DNA of 14,953 nucleotides, taken from assembly GCA_934426285.1 (NCBI GenBank), contig CAKRYE010000047.1:1-14953 (forward strand). Direction: 5' to 3'. Below, piece after piece: positions 12,527-14,953 of this stretch. The notes beneath the pieces were generated by a model. The model ran no database searches, was not told the origin of the DNA, and saw nothing but the letters and a program-made list of their open reading frames with translations. The stretch is from an uncultured Blautia sp. GTDB lineage: Bacteria > Bacillota > Clostridia > Lachnospirales > Lachnospiraceae. Each line of letters opens with the position of its first letter. Positions within the stretch are counted from its first letter, which is position 1. The position numbers were made by a program, and so were the translations under genes.

Positions 12527-13639
12527 CTATTCTTCCTGCTTTTCAGATGCCTTATCAGAAGACTTTCTCCACTGACTGGGAATATGGGCATATTCCAGGT
12601 TCTCCCAATGGTCTGTTTCTCCCTGGATTTTATCCTCCTGAATAGTTTCTTCCTCCTGGACAGGTGGTTTTTCTGATTGTTTTTCTGCAGTCTCTTCCGG
12701 TTTTTTATCCACCAGCTTATGTTCCTTTCTGGATTCCTCTTCTTCACGGAAAACCTTTTCTCTGCGGCTCCTGCGGATATCTGCACGTTTCTTGACCATA
12801 ACACGCCGCACTGTAACAATCGGAACAAAAACAATCACCAGTACTCCGGAGATCAACAGTGAAATATCCACTGATGTTCCGGGAATATACAGTTTATCTG
12901 TTCTCAGCCACTCACAGGCAAAACGTCCCAGTCCATATCCTGCAAGATACCACATAAACAGTTCTCCCTGATATCTCTTCTTTCTCCGAAGTGCCAGAAG
13001 TACCAGGAGCAGGAACAGGCACCAGAGACTCTCATAGAGAAACACCGGCTGGACCTGGATAAAGGACACTCCATCGATCGTCAGAAGGTTATCACGCATA
13101 ACTCCCGACACTTCTCCGGAACGAACCGCAGATATGGGAAGCTGCATGGCCAGAACTCCATCTGTATATTCCCCAAAGGATTCCCTGTTAAAAAAGTTAC
13201 CCCAGCGTCCCACAACCTGGCCCAGAAGTACCCCCAGGCTGACCGTATCTGCCATCTGCCAGAAAGGCAGCTTTGCCAGTCTGCAGAACAGTGCCGCAGC
13301 AAGGACACCTCCAAGTAATCCACCATAAAAAGCATATCCGCCATTTCTCACATCAAAAATTGTCCGGAGATTTCCCTGATACAGCTCCCAGGAAAAAATA
13401 ACATAAAACAGTCTTGAGCCCACCACGGAAGCAGCCAGGGACAGTATCATCATATCCAGATATTTATTCTGGTCTTCATGATTCCTTCCTGCCTCCAGCA
13501 CCACAAGTCCCATTCCCAAAAGGGCACCTACAGCGATAAGCATCCCATAAATTGTAAATTCCATTCCGAAAATCTGAAATGCCCTGGGCACATAATCCAA
13601 TACCAGATTTATTCCCGGAAAACGGATCGACATATCCAT
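12527..13639 (-). CDS. lgt: Prolipoprotein diacylglyceryl transferase Lgt with long charged C-terminal tail
   Basis: Membrane enzyme that moves a diacylglyceryl group from phosphatidylglycerol to the lipobox cysteine of prolipoproteins. The Lgt signature GRWGNFFNRESFG (144-156) is complete, PVFLYES (198-204) and GRFACEWLRTD (238-248) follow, and about seven hydrophobic segments are present. In the GG motif, YAFYGGLLGG (102-111) has Tyr where E. coli has His103; this occurs in other clostridial members. Residues 277-370 form an extra, highly charged Lys/Arg/Glu tail expected in the cytoplasm; the typical enzyme ends near 270-290. AGGTGAT lies just before ATG 13639; a second ATG two codons on is possible. 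It is 14 nt after ychF and ends in a terminator. Confidence 0.93.
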   Translation of the reverse strand: MDMSIRFPGINLVLDYVPRAFQIFGMEFTIYGMLIAVGALLGMGLVVLEAGRNHEDQNKYLDMMILSLAASVVGSRLFYVIFSWELYQGNLRTIFDVRNGGYAFYGGLLGGVLAAALFCRLAKLPFWQMADTVSLGVLLGQVVGRWGNFFNRESFGEYTDGVLAMQLPISAVRSGEVSGVMRDNLLTIDGVSFIQVQPVFLYESLWCLFLLLVLLALRRKKRYQGELFMWYLAGYGLGRFACEWLRTDKLYIPGTSVDISLLISGVLVIVFVPIVTVRRVMVKKRADIRRSRREKVFREEEESRKEHKLVDKKPEETAEKQSEKPPVQEEETIQEDKIQGETDHWENLEYAHIPSQWRKSSDKASEKQEE

Positions 13640-13653
13640 ATATCACCTTTTTA

Positions 13654-14751
13654 TTATACGTTAAAACGGAATAAGATCACATCTCCATCCTGCACAACGT
13701 ATTCCTTACCTTCCATTCGCACAAGCCCTTTTTCTCTGGCACCGGCATAAGAGCCACAGTCCAGCAGATCCTGATAATTCACAACCTCTGCCTTAATAAA
13801 TCCACGTTCAAAATCTGTATGGATCTTACCTGCTGCCTGAGGAGCTTTGGTACCGATCTTAATAGTCCATGCTCTGGTCTCGTCTTCCCCTGATGTAAGG
13901 AAGCTCATCAGTCCCAGAAGATGGTAACTTGCTTTTACCAGTTTCTCAAGTCCTGATTCTGTCAGTCCCAGATCCTCCAGGAACATTTTCTTCTCATCAT
14001 CATCCAGTTCTGAAATCTCTTCTTCAATTTCTGCACAGATCACAAAAATCTCACTGTTCTGCTCTGCCGCATATTTGCGCACTGCCTGTACATGGCTGTT
14101 GCTTTCACCGTCATCAGCCAGATCTCCTTCAGCTACATTTGCAGCATAGATCACCGGTTTCCAGGTAAGCAGATTGTAGGTTGCCATCCATGCTTCCTCG
14201 TCCTCATTTTCCAGCTCCATAGTGATGGCCATTCTGCCGTCTTCCAGATGTGTTTTTACTTTCTGAAGGAAATCAAGCTCCTTGGCAGCCTCTTTGTCCA
14301 TACGTGCTGTCTTTGTAACTTTTGCGATTCTTCTCTCAAGGATCTCAAGGTCTGAGAAGATCAGTTCCAGATTAATCGTTTCAATATCACGAAGAGGATC
14401 AATACTTCCATCCACATGGATTACATTGGAATCTTCAAAGCAGCGGACTACATGAACGATTGCATCCACCTCACGGATATTTGCAAGGAACTGGTTTCCA
14501 AGACCTTCTCCCTTGGATGCTCCCTTTACAAGTCCTGCAATATCTACGAATTCAATTACAGCAGGGGTTACCTTTTTGGAGTGGTAAAAATCTCCCAGAA
14601 GTTTCAGTCTCTCATCCGGCACTGTAACTACACCTACATTAGGGTCAATGGTACAGAATGGATAGTTTGCTGATTCTGCGCCTGCCTTTGTCAATGAATT
14701 AAATAATGTACTTTTTCCAACATTGGGTAATCCGACGATTCCTAATTTCAT
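13654..14751 (-). CDS. ychF: Redox-linked P-loop NTPase YchF (OLA1 family)
   Basis: Obg-family NTPase, 365 residues. The P-loop GLPNVGKS (7-14), [20 protein letters not shown] (70-89) and NVAE (205-208) are seen. NVAE replaces the NKxD guanine motif, as is typical of YchF, which prefers ATP. A helical insert (about 130-190) and a C-terminal TGS domain (about 280-363) complete the family layout. Family members bind ribosomes and are tied to stress responses; the exact role is unsettled. The start is well supported: AGGAGG lies 11 nt before the ATG. It heads a two-gene unit with lgt, and a promoter is visible near the window edge. Confidence 0.95.
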   Translation of the reverse strand: MKLGIVGLPNVGKSTLFNSLTKAGAESANYPFCTIDPNVGVVTVPDERLKLLGDFYHSKKVTPAVIEFVDIAGLVKGASKGEGLGNQFLANIREVDAIVHVVRCFEDSNVIHVDGSIDPLRDIETINLELIFSDLEILERRIAKVTKTARMDKEAAKELDFLQKVKTHLEDGRMAITMELENEDEEAWMATYNLLTWKPVIYAANVAEGDLADDGESNSHVQAVRKYAAEQNSEIFVICAEIEEEISELDDDEKKMFLEDLGLTESGLEKLVKASYHLLGLMSFLTSGEDETRAWTIKIGTKAPQAAGKIHTDFERGFIKAEVVNYQDLLDCGSYAGAREKGLVRMEGKEYVVQDGDVILFRFNV

Positions 14752-14808
14752 TTTTTATATTTCCTCCTATAAATCCTTTGATTTTATCCCAGTCCAATAG
14801 GTAAATCT

Positions 14809-14839
14809 TTGATTGACCAACATATCAAATGACAATCAA
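14809..14839. repeat. Inverted repeat in the ychF leader
   Basis: TTGATTG (14809..14815) and CAATCAA (14833..14839) form a perfect 7-bp inverted repeat with a 17-nt centre. A related stretch AAATC(C)TTTGATT occurs at 14771 and 14803. No known regulator is recognised; it may be chance in AT-rich leader DNA. The rest of the roughly 200-bp upstream region holds no gene that I can see. Confidence 0.3.
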
Positions 14840-14928
14840 GTGGATATTCACAATCCAAGCTCTTTGCCTTTTAGATCTTTTCCCATATTTCAGTTTCTCT
14901 CATCAGAAGCCCTAATACAGTATCTTGT

Positions 14929-14953
14929 ATTATACCATAGCATCTTATCTTTG
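14929..14953 (-). promoter_or_regulatory. Predicted promoter of ychF-lgt, truncated at the window edge
   Basis: TATAAT (14934..14929) on the minus strand is a perfect -10 box. With 17-bp spacing, the last two bases of a -35 box would be the final two bases of the window, which read CA as in TTGACA; the rest is outside. The predicted start near 14922 gives a leader of about 170 nt. Confidence 0.5.

Noticed and set aside
1..14953. CRISPR array, insertion sequence, prophage or tRNA
   Set aside because: No repeat-spacer pattern, transposase, integrase, attachment duplication or cloverleaf is seen; the window is conserved housekeeping DNA with all genes co-directional.

Overview
The window is a nearly complete division and cell wall (dcw) cluster from a low-to-mid GC, Gram-positive anaerobe of the Clostridia. 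Protein style and gene order suggest Lachnospiraceae (Blautia/Dorea/Ruminococcus-like relatives); this placement is inference, since no rRNA or species-level marker is present. Every gene lies on the minus strand, so transcription runs from high to low coordinates. Genes are intact and tightly packed, with no mobile element, tRNA, rRNA or CRISPR array. No gene-free stretch exceeds about 240 bases.

Upstream block (14953 to 12527): a sigma-A-like promoter at the window edge drives ychF (a YchF/OLA1 P-loop NTPase) and lgt (prolipoprotein diacylglyceryl transferase, with an unusually long charged cytoplasmic tail). A strong intrinsic terminator closes this unit.

Control region (12526 to 12288): a good promoter (TTGTTT, 17 bp, TATTAT) precedes mraZ. 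Just downstream is a ladder of GTGGT/ATGGG elements at exact 10-bp spacing, the expected form of an MraZ operator. Three DnaA-box-like 9-mers lie around the promoter, and a leader hairpin lies just before the mraZ ribosome binding site.

Main operon (12287 to 232): mraZ, rsmH, an ftsL-like gene, two consecutive class B penicillin-binding proteins (the first FtsI-like, the second SpoVD-like), mraY, murD, ftsW, murA and ftsQ/divIB. A second promoter (TTGATA, 17 bp, TATACT) sits exactly at the stop of the second PBP gene and would boost mraY to ftsQ. The gene set joins lipid-linked precursor synthesis (MurA first step, MurD second amino acid, MraY lipid I) to septal polymerisation (FtsW glycosyltransferase plus class B PBP transpeptidase) and its FtsQ/FtsL scaffold. 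murB, murC, murE, murF, murG and ftsA, present in many dcw clusters, are absent from this interval.

End (231 to 1): ftsQ is followed by a 185-bp AT-rich gap with a third promoter (TTGATT, 17 bp, TATGAT), whose -35 lies inside a perfect 7-bp inverted repeat and has helically phased A-tracts upstream. It precedes ftsZ, of which only the first 15 codons are in the window.

Most unusual features: FtsQ and the FtsI-like PBP both carry extra C-terminal repeats built on D-x-x-G-N units (sharing the hexamer DEQGNY), placed outside the membrane after the normal fold. The SpoVD-like PBP has KTA instead of the canonical KTG active-site motif. The mraZ control region combines MraZ-type and DnaA-type candidate sites.
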